A stretch of 64,000 nt of DNA from Cyclobacteriaceae bacterium (lineage in GTDB: Bacteria > Bacteroidota > Bacteroidia > Cytophagales > Cyclobacteriaceae), in contig JALHRJ010000017.1 of NCBI GenBank assembly GCA_022841475.1, positions 1 through 64,000 of the forward strand, given 5' to 3'. Position numbers and translations under genes: made by a program. A model generated the notes under the pieces. That model saw only the letters and a program-made list of their open reading frames with translations. It did no database searches and had not been told where the DNA came from. Every line of letters starts with the position of its first letter. Positions within the stretch are counted from its first letter, which is position 1. Shown here piece by piece: positions 17,330 to 26,813 of the stretch.

Positions 17330-19816
17330 ATGCACCAATCGCAAAAGCTGTCGGGCTTAACCGATCAGGAGGTGTTGGCCAGTCGTAAAATGTATGGCCG
17401 TAATGTTGTGCAAACAGAGAAGAAGCACCGATTACTGACCATCATCAAGGAGATAGCGGCCGAGCCACTCTTTATCATTCTGGTATGCACGGCTGCAATC
17501 TATTTAATACTGGGCGAAACAGGCGAGGCATGCATCATGTTGATTGCGCTGGGTTTTGTTTCCGGCATTTCAATTTATCAGGAGAACCGAAGTCGCTCGG
17601 CAGTAGAGGCGTTAAAAAAATTATCTGCGCCTTTGGCAAAAGTTATTCGCAACAGCATCACACTTGAGCTTAAGGCCGAAGATCTTGTGATGGATGATCT
17701 GGTTGTGCTGGAAGATGGCAACCTGGTGCCAGCCGATGCAATCATTCTGCAACAGAATGATTTTTCCGTCAACGAAAGTATTTTAACAGGCGAATCACTG
17801 CCTGTCTTTAAAGAATCGGAAGGATCAAAGATTTTTCAGGGCACCATGATTATGACGGGCTCTTGTACGGCACGCATAGTGGCAATCGGTAAGCAAACCG
17901 AGTTAGGAAAAATTGGCCAGTCTCTCGAGGCAATAGAAGATGTTAAAACGCCACTGCAACAACAGATCAAAAGTTTTGTGAAAATAATGGTAGCTGCCGG
18001 TGCAGTAGCATTTCTGATTGTGTGGGGAGTAAATTATTATTTATCGAAGGACATACTACACAGTTTGCTGCACGGATTAACGCTTGCCATGTCTGTTTTG
18101 CCGGAGGAAATTCCAGTTGCCTTCAGTACGTTTATGGCCCTTGGGGCTTATCATCTTTATAAGAAAAGAGTGATCGCTCGGTCACCCCATACGGTAGAAA
18201 CGTTAGGAGCGGCTACGGTTATCTGCGCAGATAAAACCGGTACCATCACCGAAAATGAAATGCGCCTTTCGGCTATCTATGATTTCACGCAGGATAAAAT
18301 CTATGACTATACATCAGAGCCAGTTCAATTTAATACGGTGCTGGAGTATGCAATGTGGTCCTCAGAAACAGCTCCCTTCGACCCGATGGAGAAATCCATT
18401 CATGCTGCATATGATACTGCAGCCCCACAGGATAGACGACCTGATTTCAAATTAATTCATGAATATCCGTTGGGTGGCAAACCACCGATCATGACTCACA
18501 TTTTTAACAATCAGCAAAATGAGCGCATCATTGCTTGTAAGGGGGGTGTAGAAGGTGTATTAAACCAAAGTAGTTTATCGGCTGATCAGAAGTCAACTAT
18601 TTTAAAGGTCACCAGTCAGCTTGCCGCCCGAGGATTTCGAATGCTGGCGGTAGGCCGGTCTGATTCTAAGGATCAAAATTTTCCTGCTTCTCAACAAGAG
18701 TTTGTTTTTGAATTTTTGGGATTGATCGGATTCTATGATCCACCCAAAAAGAACATGAAGGATATTCTTCAAAAGTTTTACGGAGCCGGCATCAATGTGA
18801 AAATGATAACAGGCGATTATTCAGAAACCGCCATTGCCATTGCCAATCAGATTGAGTTAAATAACAGTTCATCGGTACTAACCGGAGATCAGGTCATTGC
18901 CATGAATGATCGGGAACTACAATCGAAGGTTGGCTCAGTTAATATTTTTGCGCGTATGTTTCCTGATGCAAAACTAAAAGTAATTGAAGCGTTAAAAGCG
19001 AATGGTGAGGTAGTTGCCATGACAGGCGATGGGGTGAATGACGGACCAGCCCTGAAGGCTGCGCATATTGGAATTGCCATGGGCTTGCGCGGAAGTGAGG
19101 TAGCTAAGAGCGCGGCTTCGCTGGTATTGGCCGATGATGATTTGTTTCATATGACCGAGGCGGTAGCGTTGGGCCGCAGAATTTATGAGAATCTGAAAAA
19201 GGCAATACAATACATTATCTCCATTCACATTCCCATTATCCTGATTGTTACCATGCCCTTGCTTTTGATGTGGAAATATCTGGATATCTTTTCGCCTGTG
19301 CATGTTATTTTTCTGGAGTTGATTATGGGCCCAACATGTTCGGTCATTTTTGAGCGCGAGCCGATTGAACCAGACTCCATGCAAAAACAACCACGCAAGA
19401 TGAGCACGACTTTTTTTTCGTGGCCGGAGTTATCGATGAGCATTGTTCAGGGATTGATGATTACGCTGGCCTGTCTTGCACTGGGTTATTATTTTATGAA
19501 AGCGGGGCAGAGTGAGGAGTTTGTCAGAACCGTTATTTATTCTACACTTATTTTCAGCAACCTGTTTCTTACGTTAGCCAATAGATCATTTCGTTATTCG
19601 ATTTTTACCACGTTAAAATATAAAAACACCTTAATCCCGATCGTGCTCTCAATTTCATTGGCCATCCTGTTTCTATCGATTTATTTTCACCCCGTGCAAA
19701 GATTATTTCAGTTCGAAGAAATCCCGATTAATATAATAGGATTATGTCTTGCCGCTGCTTTTGCGGGAGTAATGTGGGTGGAGGTTTTTAAATGGATTAA
19801 GAGAAGCAATTCATAA
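17330..19816 (+). CDS. Cation-translocating P-type ATPase (P2-like)
   Basis: This 828-aa ion pump starts at ATG 17330; an upstream TTG (17315) would add five residues. Domains: N-terminal cation-ATPase domain, actuator with LTGES (153-156), TM4 motif VLPEEIPVAF (Pro near 258), phosphorylation site DKTGT (D301), nucleotide-binding domain, hinge TGDGVNDGPAL (near 565) and a C-terminal TM bundle. The TM4 PEEIP differs from the PEGLP of classical Ca2+ pumps, so the ion (Ca2+, Mn2+, Mg2+ or H+) is uncertain. It is probably cotranscribed with the MATE transporter. Confidence 0.92.
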   Translation: MHQSQKLSGLTDQEVLASRKMYGRNVVQTEKKHRLLTIIKEIAAEPLFIILVCTAAIYLILGETGEACIMLIALGFVSGISIYQENRSRSAVEALKKLSAPLAKVIRNSITLELKAEDLVMDDLVVLEDGNLVPADAIILQQNDFSVNESILTGESLPVFKESEGSKIFQGTMIMTGSCTARIVAIGKQTELGKIGQSLEAIEDVKTPLQQQIKSFVKIMVAAGAVAFLIVWGVNYYLSKDILHSLLHGLTLAMSVLPEEIPVAFSTFMALGAYHLYKKRVIARSPHTVETLGAATVICADKTGTITENEMRLSAIYDFTQDKIYDYTSEPVQFNTVLEYAMWSSETAPFDPMEKSIHAAYDTAAPQDRRPDFKLIHEYPLGGKPPIMTHIFNNQQNERIIACKGGVEGVLNQSSLSADQKSTILKVTSQLAARGFRMLAVGRSDSKDQNFPASQQEFVFEFLGLIGFYDPPKKNMKDILQKFYGAGINVKMITGDYSETAIAIANQIELNNSSSVLTGDQVIAMNDRELQSKVGSVNIFARMFPDAKLKVIEALKANGEVVAMTGDGVNDGPALKAAHIGIAMGLRGSEVAKSAASLVLADDDLFHMTEAVALGRRIYENLKKAIQYIISIHIPIILIVTMPLLLMWKYLDIFSPVHVIFLELIMGPTCSVIFEREPIEPDSMQKQPRKMSTTFFSWPELSMSIVQGLMITLACLALGYYFMKAGQSEEFVRTVIYSTLIFSNLFLTLANRSFRYSIFTTLKYKNTLIPIVLSISLAILFLSIYFHPVQRLFQFEEIPINIIGLCLAAAFAGVMWVEVFKWIKRSNS

Positions 19817-19834
19817 ACAACCTTCTCTTATACT

Positions 19835-20878
19835 TCATTGAAGAGCAATTCCATCTTTAAAGCTTAGTGTACCATCTGTTGCCACCCCCGTATTATATTG
19901 ATAAACAAAAGTGGAAGGGTTCGCTCCTGCTAATATTCTATCTTCGTAAAATACGTGTTGATGATCTTTGCTATAAGCTTCGAAGATTAGCTCAAAAGTA
20001 GATGGGTCGGCTGTTTCGATTGGCTTTCCATCAAAGTAAACGTTCGTTTTATCTGTAAAGTGATCGCGGCCAAGTTCTTGCCAGGTTGCTACGTCAGCTC
20101 CTGGTATCAGAAGACCATCCCTTATTAATTGGCCATTTACCACCAGGGTTCGTTCATTTAGTAACCGGATAGAATCGATATGATCAAAGTTGATTATCGC
20201 AAATTCATTTTTCCAATCTGAAAGTAGAATCATGTTTCCAATGCGGGCATAATCTTGTGAAATGGCCAAAGCTTCACCTGCCGGGCGCCTGAGTTTTTCT
20301 GAAACCACCGTCTTGTCATTCTTTGACAGGACAGCATAAACGAAATTGGTGTCAATCGCAATCGTTGCGTTAATTCTCACAAATGTTTTCCGGTCAACAT
20401 TTATTTTTTGTCCAGCGATATAATAGGCGTTAACATCCTGACACCAGAATTGATAGAAAGCGGTACTTCCTTCTTTGTAGAGATGATAGGTTTGCGGATC
20501 GGCCCCTATTACCACCTGTAGGTTATCTTGATAGTGCTGATCAAAATATACATGTTGTGCGTCCTTCGGGATATTTTCTTTATCGATATGGAAGGATGCA
20601 TAATCAACGGGTTGCTTCTGCCCTTTCCAATAAACGGATTGATGATCTTTTCCATATTCCCGCGCAAGGACAACAAATGTTTTGGGATCTGCGTCTGTTT
20701 CATGATACCCCAGTTCAAACCAGTTGCCCATAGGTGAATAAATAATTTTCTTTTTCCAGGTGTGATGATAGTGAGAATTTGAAAGGTCAATATTTACCGG
20801 CTTGCCAATGCGATAAAAAAAACCAACAATCAAAAGGAGAATAAGAAAAGCACTTCCGGCAAACAGGATAAAAAACAT
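19835..20878 (-). CDS. DKNYY-repeat protein with N-terminal membrane anchor
   Basis: 347 aa from ATG 20878, beginning with a TM/signal anchor (MFFILFAGSAFLILLLIVGFF in part). The rest is built of DKNYY-type repeats: recurring 'kDh.hVyf.g..i..aDp.tF' units such as GKDHQSVYWKGQ, KDAQHVYFDQH, SKNDKTV and SKDHQHVFYED with ADPKTF / ADPSTF / ANPSTF. These repeats are common in Bacteroidota cell-envelope proteins and have no known enzymatic role. It is convergent with the P-type ATPase (18 bp between stops). Confidence 0.85.
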   Translation of the reverse strand: MFFILFAGSAFLILLLIVGFFYRIGKPVNIDLSNSHYHHTWKKKIIYSPMGNWFELGYHETDADPKTFVVLAREYGKDHQSVYWKGQKQPVDYASFHIDKENIPKDAQHVYFDQHYQDNLQVVIGADPQTYHLYKEGSTAFYQFWCQDVNAYYIAGQKINVDRKTFVRINATIAIDTNFVYAVLSKNDKTVVSEKLRRPAGEALAISQDYARIGNMILLSDWKNEFAIINFDHIDSIRLLNERTLVVNGQLIRDGLLIPGADVATWQELGRDHFTDKTNVYFDGKPIETADPSTFELIFEAYSKDHQHVFYEDRILAGANPSTFVYQYNTGVATDGTLSFKDGIALQ

Positions 20879-21000
20879 TCTCAATGTATTATGATTTTAA
20901 TGTTGTAAATCTATTTGATGCAACAAAGTCAATTGTCAAAGTTGAAAAAAATAGTTCTGGTAGTTAACACTAATTTCCCTTTATAATCGTCTATTCTTGC

Positions 21001-22110
21001 ATGTTCTTAAAAATCGGTAAAATTCTATTAATCACACTAAGCTCATTCGGCTTAATACTTATTCTTTTTATGCAACAAAAATCATTTGGAAAACTTCCCC
21101 GGGGCGCACGCCAGCAACGTATTGAACAATCACCTAACTACAGGAATGGTAGTTTTCAAAATCTGGCCGAAACACCCATGATGATTGAAGGGGTATCCTA
21201 TTTTTCCATGCTCAGAGAGTTTTTTAAAGACAAACCTGAACGCTATCCGCATGCAGCCATCCCAACCGTTAAAACAAATTTAAAAGCGTGGCGTTCTGAT
21301 ATGCCTTCGATCATCTGGTTTGGACATTCATCTTATTTGATAGTCATGGATGGCAAGCGGATTCTGGTGGATCCGGTTTTTAGCGATCGGCCATCACCGG
21401 TACAATACCTGGGAACAAAATCATTTGAAGGCGCCAGAGTTTATTCAGCAGACGACTTTCCTGAAATTGATGTCTTGATGATCACGCACGATCATTACGA
21501 TCACCTGGATTATAACAGTATCTCTCAGCTAAAATCAAAAGCAATAAAATTTTATGCTCCTTTAGGAGTTGGACAGCATTTGGTTCATTGGGGTGTGGAG
21601 GAAACAAGGATTACAGAGTTTGACTGGTGGGATTCAGAAGAAATATTTCCGGGCATGCAATTAACGGCAACTCCTGCACGCCATTTTTCAGGCCGTGGAT
21701 TTATTCGCAATAAATCGTTGTGGACTTCTTATGTTCTTAAAACAGAGACACATAATATTTTTATTGGTGGCGATTCCGGCTATGACGCGGCTTTTAAAAC
21801 CATCGGAGAAAAGCACGGCCCCTTTGACATAGCTTTGTTGGAGTGCGGACAATACGATCGGCAATGGCCGCTTATTCACATGATGCCCGAGGAAACTGTG
21901 CAAGCCAGCATTGACTTAAAAGCTAGCGTATTGATGCCGGTGCACTGGGGAAAATTTGTGTTGGCCAATCATGCATGGAAAGATCCGATTGATCGTGCCA
22001 AGAAACAAGCTGAAGTTTTGCAAGTGAAAGTAACAACACCAAGAATTGGAGAACCAATTATTTTGGGCGGTGAACTTCCCTCGCAGGAATGGTGGAATTC
22101 AGTTAAGTAG
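21001..22110 (+). CDS. MBL-fold metallo-hydrolase (NAPE-PLD / RomA-like)
   Basis: This 369-aa protein has an N-terminal TM anchor (ILLITLSSFGLILILFM) and a metallo-beta-lactamase fold: WFGHSSYLI, ILVDPVFSDR, metal-binding THDHYDHLD, then ARHFSGRG, FIGGDSGYD and MPVHWGKF. The layout matches the NAPE-PLD/UlaG-related branch rather than beta-lactamases. It likely hydrolyses a phosphodiester or lipid-linked substrate in the periplasm; the substrate is unknown. TATTCTTG (one mismatch to the −7 consensus) ends only 2 nt before the ATG, suggesting a minimal leader. Confidence 0.88.
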   Translation: MFLKIGKILLITLSSFGLILILFMQQKSFGKLPRGARQQRIEQSPNYRNGSFQNLAETPMMIEGVSYFSMLREFFKDKPERYPHAAIPTVKTNLKAWRSDMPSIIWFGHSSYLIVMDGKRILVDPVFSDRPSPVQYLGTKSFEGARVYSADDFPEIDVLMITHDHYDHLDYNSISQLKSKAIKFYAPLGVGQHLVHWGVEETRITEFDWWDSEEIFPGMQLTATPARHFSGRGFIRNKSLWTSYVLKTETHNIFIGGDSGYDAAFKTIGEKHGPFDIALLECGQYDRQWPLIHMMPEETVQASIDLKASVLMPVHWGKFVLANHAWKDPIDRAKKQAEVLQVKVTTPRIGEPIILGGELPSQEWWNSVK

Positions 22111-22125
22111 AGATTCTTTTTTCTT

Positions 22126-22821
22126 CTAAGCCTTAAAATATTCCTCTAATTCCATTAAAAGGTTATCACTTCCTTTAAGATCCCGAATAACTTTTCCTTT
22201 TTCAAGAATAACGATGCGTTTGCAGATTTCAGTAACATGATTTAAATCGTGACTGGAAATTAAATAGGTGAGTGATCGCTCCTTTTGTTCTCGTTCCAAA
22301 AATTGTTTCAATCGAATCTGTGAAGTCGGGTCCAGGTTTTCAAATGGTTCGTCTAAGATTACAAGTTGTGGATTTCCGATAAAGGCAGCTGCAATGCCCA
22401 CCTTTTTTAAATTTCCTTTCGACAGATCGCTAATGTATTTGTTCTTTCCTGTGATCTCACCATGAAAGAGTTCTTCGAACTTCTCCAGAAATTCTTTTAG
22501 ATCTGCATCCGAATAGTTATGCAACTTCCCTACGAATTTAAAATATTCGTTGGGCGTGAGGTAAGAAATCAGAAAGTTTTCATCGAGGTAAGAACCTACA
22601 TAATGTTTCCACTCGTCATTGCCTTGCACATTTTTGCCGTTGATCTCTACGGTGCCTTCAGTGGGGCGGATCAGATCGAGAATCATCCGAAACAAAGTTG
22701 TTTTTCCGGCTCCATTATTCCCTACCAATCCAAAGCTTTCATTTTGCCCGATGTAAAGCTGATCAACATCAACAACAGGAGTTCCTTTGTACGATTTCTT
22801 AAGTGCTTGAATAGATATCAT
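22126..22821 (-). CDS. ABC transporter ATP-binding protein
   Basis: This 231-aa nucleotide-binding subunit has Walker A GNNGAGKTTLF, signature DLSKGNLKKVG, Walker B LVILDEPFENLDP and H-loop ISSHD. The Q-loop region reads GSYLDENFLISYLTP. It is of the CcmA/BcrA exporter type. The ATG at 22821 is 8 bp after the stop of the permease gene (22830), so they form one transcription unit and presumably one exporter at the inner membrane. Substrate unknown. Confidence 0.93.
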   Translation of the reverse strand: MISIQALKKSYKGTPVVDVDQLYIGQNESFGLVGNNGAGKTTLFRMILDLIRPTEGTVEINGKNVQGNDEWKHYVGSYLDENFLISYLTPNEYFKFVGKLHNYSDADLKEFLEKFEELFHGEITGKNKYISDLSKGNLKKVGIAAAFIGNPQLVILDEPFENLDPTSQIRLKQFLEREQKERSLTYLISSHDLNHVTEICKRIVILEKGKVIRDLKGSDNLLMELEEYFKA

Positions 22822-22829
22822 AAGGTGAA

Positions 22830-24311
22830 TTAATCTTTTCTGAATCCTGACGCTATGGTATATCTGCGCTCTTGAAGTCTACGGGTAGTAAGTTTCAAGA
22901 GAAAAGGACGCAACGCAATTCCAATTAAACCTGCGGCCGCAACTGCTAATATTCCTAAGTCGGGGTGACCCGAAAAACTAAAGGGTAAATAGAAGAGGTA
23001 TGGGCCAAGCAAAATGGGAATAGACATCACCCATTGTGCTGCACCAATCCCTTGGTAGTTAAGGGTGGCACCCTTTTGTAAATCAATCTTTTTTGGCTCC
23101 CACATGGCCATGTTGAGAATTACAAAGATGTTAACACCCAGATTAAACAGTGTCATGGCCGCATGAATAAAAATAATCTTCCAGCCAAAGTACACATAGG
23201 GGATACTGAGAAGAAAGCAAATCACCGTTACCGCGCTCAGCATCCAGTATTTCGATTCAACAAACTGACGAATAGAAATAGGTCGAGTAAGTGTAAAGTC
23301 AAAGTGACTGCCTTGCCAACTAAATAAAAACTGACCGTAGTTAATCATGAAAATACCTGTGATAAAAATTCCGACAAAAAGCAGGAAGCCTGGCATTTTT
23401 TCGGTGAAGGCATCTCGTGTATAGAAGATCAATCCGTAAAGGAGAAAGAAAGCACTCAGGAACAGGATAGTTCGCGGTCGTTTGTTTCTCAGAATCAGTT
23501 TTACTTCGAGGTTAATCCATTCGCCAATCGAACCAAAGCTTTGAAGAAAAGTCCAGTCCTGATTTTTACCCCACGTAGTAGTTTTATGAACCACCAGCTC
23601 ATCCGGATACATACTCTTTAGAAAAAACTGAAAGTTTAAAAAATACAGACTTCCAAACAGGAAGGAGACACCAATCAGTAAATAAGAATTGTGCACCGTG
23701 CTGAAAAAAAGTGGTGCCGTTAGTTCTGATAAACTGAACCAGCCATAATAATCAGAAGCAGCCAGTAACCCCAACGTACCCACTAAAGCCAGGAACCCAA
23801 GCAATGTATCATCCAGGCCTTTCTTAAAAATTAAGACGATATAGTGAACGCAAAGACTGATCAGGCACAATGAGATTAGCCAACTCCATCCGGCCGCTGC
23901 TCCGAATCGTTGCGCGACTACGGTTAAAGCAAAAGGTGCAAAAAGCAAAAAGACAGAACTATTAAGTACGTGCGCCAGGGATTTAATTAATAGATAGTGA
24001 ACAATGCGCGAGCGTTTCATGGGTAGGTGCAGGTAGGGTTGCACATCGAGCACCGGCAGGTTTTGCATGAAGTAGCGCATCATGAACTCAAATCCAAAAT
24101 AATAGATGAGTAAACTATTCAGGAATTGAAAACTGTCTTCCTGCTTAAGACCTTTTGTAATGATGCTGTCAAGAGCAAAGCCCAGGGCCAGCGAATAGCC
24201 CACCACCATCAAGGCAAAAAAAGAAAGAAAGATACTTGTAGCTAGTTCCTTTGTAAAAGAAACCGAGCGTCTCAATTTTTTCCAACTGTGCGAAAGAAGC
24301 GTAGGAATCAT
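22830..24311 (-). CDS. DUF5687 family ABC-type membrane permease
   Basis: This 493-aa polytopic membrane protein has about twelve hydrophobic segments. It begins MIPTLLSHSWKKLRRSVSF and contains YLHLPMKRSRIVHYLLIKS, a pattern typical of DUF5687 proteins, which in Bacteroidota accompany a BcrA-type ATPase like the one just downstream. Inferred role: membrane half of an exporter. It is divergent from the TPM cluster, with 98 bp between starts. Confidence 0.88.
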   Translation of the reverse strand: MIPTLLSHSWKKLRRSVSFTKELATSIFLSFFALMVVGYSLALGFALDSIITKGLKQEDSFQFLNSLLIYYFGFEFMMRYFMQNLPVLDVQPYLHLPMKRSRIVHYLLIKSLAHVLNSSVFLLFAPFALTVVAQRFGAAAGWSWLISLCLISLCVHYIVLIFKKGLDDTLLGFLALVGTLGLLAASDYYGWFSLSELTAPLFFSTVHNSYLLIGVSFLFGSLYFLNFQFFLKSMYPDELVVHKTTTWGKNQDWTFLQSFGSIGEWINLEVKLILRNKRPRTILFLSAFFLLYGLIFYTRDAFTEKMPGFLLFVGIFITGIFMINYGQFLFSWQGSHFDFTLTRPISIRQFVESKYWMLSAVTVICFLLSIPYVYFGWKIIFIHAAMTLFNLGVNIFVILNMAMWEPKKIDLQKGATLNYQGIGAAQWVMSIPILLGPYLFYLPFSFSGHPDLGILAVAAAGLIGIALRPFLLKLTTRRLQERRYTIASGFRKD

Positions 24312-24380
24312 ACCTTGCGAAAATACTAAACGAATAATAACTTACTTATATCAGGGATGAAAATTCAATTGGTTTCCTTG

Positions 24381-24388
24381 TATCTTTG
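24381..24388 (+). promoter_or_regulatory. Predicted −7 box of the TPM cluster
   Basis: TATCTTTG is an exact match to TAnnTTTG and ends 21 nt before ATG 24410. It overlaps an in-frame TTG at 24386, supporting ATG 24410 as the start. No clear −33 box was seen. Confidence 0.5.
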
Positions 24389-24409
24389 CCAACTATAATT
24401 CCTGTAATT

Positions 24410-25060
24410 ATGACAATTCAAGAAAGATTTAGTCCGGCTGAACTTGATCGCATTAAAAATGCAGTGAAAACAGCCGAGAGTAAAATATCCGGTGAAATTG
24501 TGCCGGTGTTTGTAGAAAAGAGCAGTCATTATACCATTGCCAATTACAGGGCCGCCTTGATTGGTGCCGCTGCTGTTTTTTTTCTGATTGTAATTTTCGA
24601 TCGGTATGTGCCCTCGCTGGCCGTGTATGATCCCGTGTTGATTTTTGTTTTGGTTATGCTAGGTGGATTTATTGGGGCAATGAAATCTCATTTCATCAAC
24701 CCCGTTAAGAGGCTTATGTTGAGTCAGTCTTACATGGATCAGGCTACGCGCAAACGGGCACAAACCGCTTTCCTGGAGGAAGAGGTTTTTAATACCCGGC
24801 AAAGAACAGGAATAATGATTTTCATTTCCTTCTTTGAACACGAAGTAATTGTTATGGCCGATAAAGGCATCAGTAAAGTGGTGGAGCAAAAGGAATGGGA
24901 TGCGATTGTTCGGAAAATTATAGAACATGTAAAGCAGGGAAAAATTACAGATGGAATTGAGGCAGCTATCTTACGCTGTGGCGAAATTCTTCTTGAGAAA
25001 GGATTTGTAGTTACACCTGATGACGTAAATGAATTGAAGGATGATTTGCGATTGGAATAA
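24410..25060 (+). CDS. TPM-domain membrane protein
   Basis: This 216-aa protein is the first of three consecutive TPM-domain genes. The N-terminal half contains FSPAELDRIKNAVKTAESKISGEIVPVFVE and two TM helices (about 50-70 and 78-97). The C-terminal half continues the TPM fold (RTGIMIFISFFEHEVIVMADKGI). TPM domains (thylakoid/photosystem II repair family) are found in bacterial membrane proteins of uncertain, possibly phosphatase-like, function. It has no glycine-rich tail, unlike its two neighbours. The next gene starts 12 bp after its stop. Confidence 0.85.
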   Translation: MTIQERFSPAELDRIKNAVKTAESKISGEIVPVFVEKSSHYTIANYRAALIGAAAVFFLIVIFDRYVPSLAVYDPVLIFVLVMLGGFIGAMKSHFINPVKRLMLSQSYMDQATRKRAQTAFLEEEVFNTRQRTGIMIFISFFEHEVIVMADKGISKVVEQKEWDAIVRKIIEHVKQGKITDGIEAAILRCGEILLEKGFVVTPDDVNELKDDLRLE

Positions 25061-25072
25061 TTGTATTGACGG

Positions 25073-25834
25073 ATGAATCATTCTCTTTTTAGTGTTCCAA
25101 TGAAATCACTTTTTTTTGTTTTCTTTTCTCTCTTGCTAACGCCAGCCATGGCGCAGCGAAGTATTCCGGCACATGAAGCTAAATGGGTACATGATGAAGC
25201 GGGTATTCTCTCTGCTTCCGCGAAAGCGCAACTGGAAGCCATTCTTCAGGCGCATCGGGATTCAACCTCCAATCAAATTGCTGTTCTTGTTGTTCCTAAT
25301 TTAGAAGGCGAAGACATTGAAGGCTATGCAGTGCGTGTTTTTGCGGAATGGAAACTGGGGCAGGCAGGAAAAGACAATGGGGTGCTGTTTTTAGTTGCCA
25401 TGGACGAGCGGCAAATGCGCATTGAAGTTGGCTATGGATTGGAAGGTGTACTAACCGATGCAATGTCCAGTCGCATTAACCGAAATGCTGTCGCTCCGCA
25501 TTTCCGGCAAGGAAATTACGATGCCGGCATTCAGGAGGGAACGATGGCTATTATAAAAACCATTGCAGGTGAATACGTGAACGAAGCGCCTACAGTACAA
25601 AAGCGAAAGAAAAAGTCGCCCTGGGGCACGGTGATATTTTTTGTGATCATGCTTTTATTGATGTCGCGCAAGAATAAAGGTGGCGGATCTGGAATGGGTG
25701 GCTATTGGACTGCCGCTATGCTGGGTTCCATGTTAGGTGGCTCTGGCCGCAGTTCGGGTGGCTGGGGCGGTGGTGGCGGTGATTTTGGTGGTGGTGGTTT
25801 TTCAGGCGGTGGCGGATCGAGTGATTCGTGGTAA
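25073..25834 (+). CDS. TPM-domain protein, YgcG type, with Gly-rich tail
   Basis: 253 aa from ATG 25073; ATG 25100 is an equally good start because it opens the signal peptide (MKSLFFVFFSLLLTPAMA-Q). The periplasmic TPM domain spans about 35-165 with VHDEAGILS, NQIAVLVVPNLEGEDIE, KDNGVLFLVAMDERQMRIEV-type strands and GYGLEG. A TM helix (VIFFVIMLLLM) and a Gly/Ser-rich tail (GGGGGDFGGGGFSGGGG) follow, as is usual in YgcG-like proteins. Function unknown; it is a paralogue of the next gene. Confidence 0.9.
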   Translation: MNHSLFSVPMKSLFFVFFSLLLTPAMAQRSIPAHEAKWVHDEAGILSASAKAQLEAILQAHRDSTSNQIAVLVVPNLEGEDIEGYAVRVFAEWKLGQAGKDNGVLFLVAMDERQMRIEVGYGLEGVLTDAMSSRINRNAVAPHFRQGNYDAGIQEGTMAIIKTIAGEYVNEAPTVQKRKKKSPWGTVIFFVIMLLLMSRKNKGGGSGMGGYWTAAMLGSMLGGSGRSSGGWGGGGGDFGGGGFSGGGGSSDSW

Positions 25835-25865
25835 GTATAGAACGTTAAGGAATTTTGAATTGACT

Positions 25866-26777
25866 ATGCGAGTAAGATTTTTGATTTTCTCTTTATTGAT
25901 ATCTCTTTCTGCGTTTAGTCAGAAAGTTGTTCCTGAATTATGGCACACACGGGTGCACGATGATGCTCACGTGTTGAAGCAAGAAACTATCGATGCATTA
26001 GAAAAACAGTTAGAAGTCTATGAGGATTCTACTTCTAATCAAATCGCGATTCTTATTATCAGTTCGTTAGATGGGGACCCTATTGAAAGTTATTCAGTTC
26101 GGGTTGCAGAAAAATGGCAACTCGGTCAGAAAGAAAAAGACAATGGAGTATTGTTATTGATTGCTGTTGATGATCATAAAATGCGGATTGAAGTTGGTGC
26201 GGGATTAGAAGGAGTACTTACCGATGCATTAAGCAGTCGCATCATTCGCAACGAGATGGCGCCTAATTTTCGCAGGGCAGATTTTGACACCGGGGTTACG
26301 GCAGCCGTCAACGGAATTATTGCTGCTATCGGGGGCGAATATACCGCAGACGATAGTAGCGAGATTATGGAGCTATCCATCACTGCGCGAGTGCTAATAG
26401 GATTAGGTATTTATATTTTCCTTAGCATATTCGCCTTCTTCGGATTATTTATAAAAGGAAGTTGGGGTTGGTTTATGTATGTTTTTCTGATTCCCTTCTT
26501 TTCAATTTTCCCGGCTTTTGTTTTTCCTTCCAATCTCTGGTACGTACCGGGCATTTCTTTTATCCTGATTTTTCCACTTATAAAATGGCTCGTTGGACGA
26601 ACCGCCTGGGGTAAGAACATGACCAAAAAATTTGAAGAGAGTAGCTCCGGTTCTGGTGGTTCTTCACGCGGAGGCAGTTGGAGTTCCTCATCCAGCAGCA
26701 GTAGTTGGGGTGGTGGCGGAGGATTCTCCGGAGGTGGTGGCAGTTTTGGTGGTGGTGGCAGCAGCGGTAGCTGGTGA
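25866..26777 (+). CDS. TPM-domain protein, YgcG type, second paralogue
   Basis: 303 aa from ATG 25866 (signal MRVRFLIFSLLISLSAFS-Q). An overlapping frame reaching back to 25737 only reads the Gly-rich coding end of the previous gene in another frame. The TPM domain closely parallels its neighbour (NQIAILIISSLDGDPIE, QKEKDNGVLLLIAVDDHKM, GAGLEGVLTDALSSR). It is followed by three TM segments rather than one and a Gly/Ser-rich tail. It arose by tandem duplication; the extra membrane part suggests divergence. Confidence 0.9.
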   Translation: MRVRFLIFSLLISLSAFSQKVVPELWHTRVHDDAHVLKQETIDALEKQLEVYEDSTSNQIAILIISSLDGDPIESYSVRVAEKWQLGQKEKDNGVLLLIAVDDHKMRIEVGAGLEGVLTDALSSRIIRNEMAPNFRRADFDTGVTAAVNGIIAAIGGEYTADDSSEIMELSITARVLIGLGIYIFLSIFAFFGLFIKGSWGWFMYVFLIPFFSIFPAFVFPSNLWYVPGISFILIFPLIKWLVGRTAWGKNMTKKFEESSSGSGGSSRGGSWSSSSSSSSWGGGGGFSGGGGSFGGGGSSGSW

Positions 26778-26788
26778 TCCCATGTGCA

Positions 26789-26803
26789 AGCGGTCTGACC
26801 GCT
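26789..26803. other. Short palindrome between convergent genes
   Basis: AGCGGTCTGACCGCT forms a 7-bp stem with a 1-nt centre in the 36-bp gap between the TPM and FAH gene ends. The T-content after it is low; it is possibly a weak terminator. Confidence 0.3.
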
Positions 26804-26813
26804 CTGACTTACG

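Noticed and set aside
25737-25865. N-terminal extension of the second TPM paralogue
   Set aside because: It reads the Gly-rich end of the previous gene in another frame (Val/Ala-rich); the signal peptide starts at 25866.
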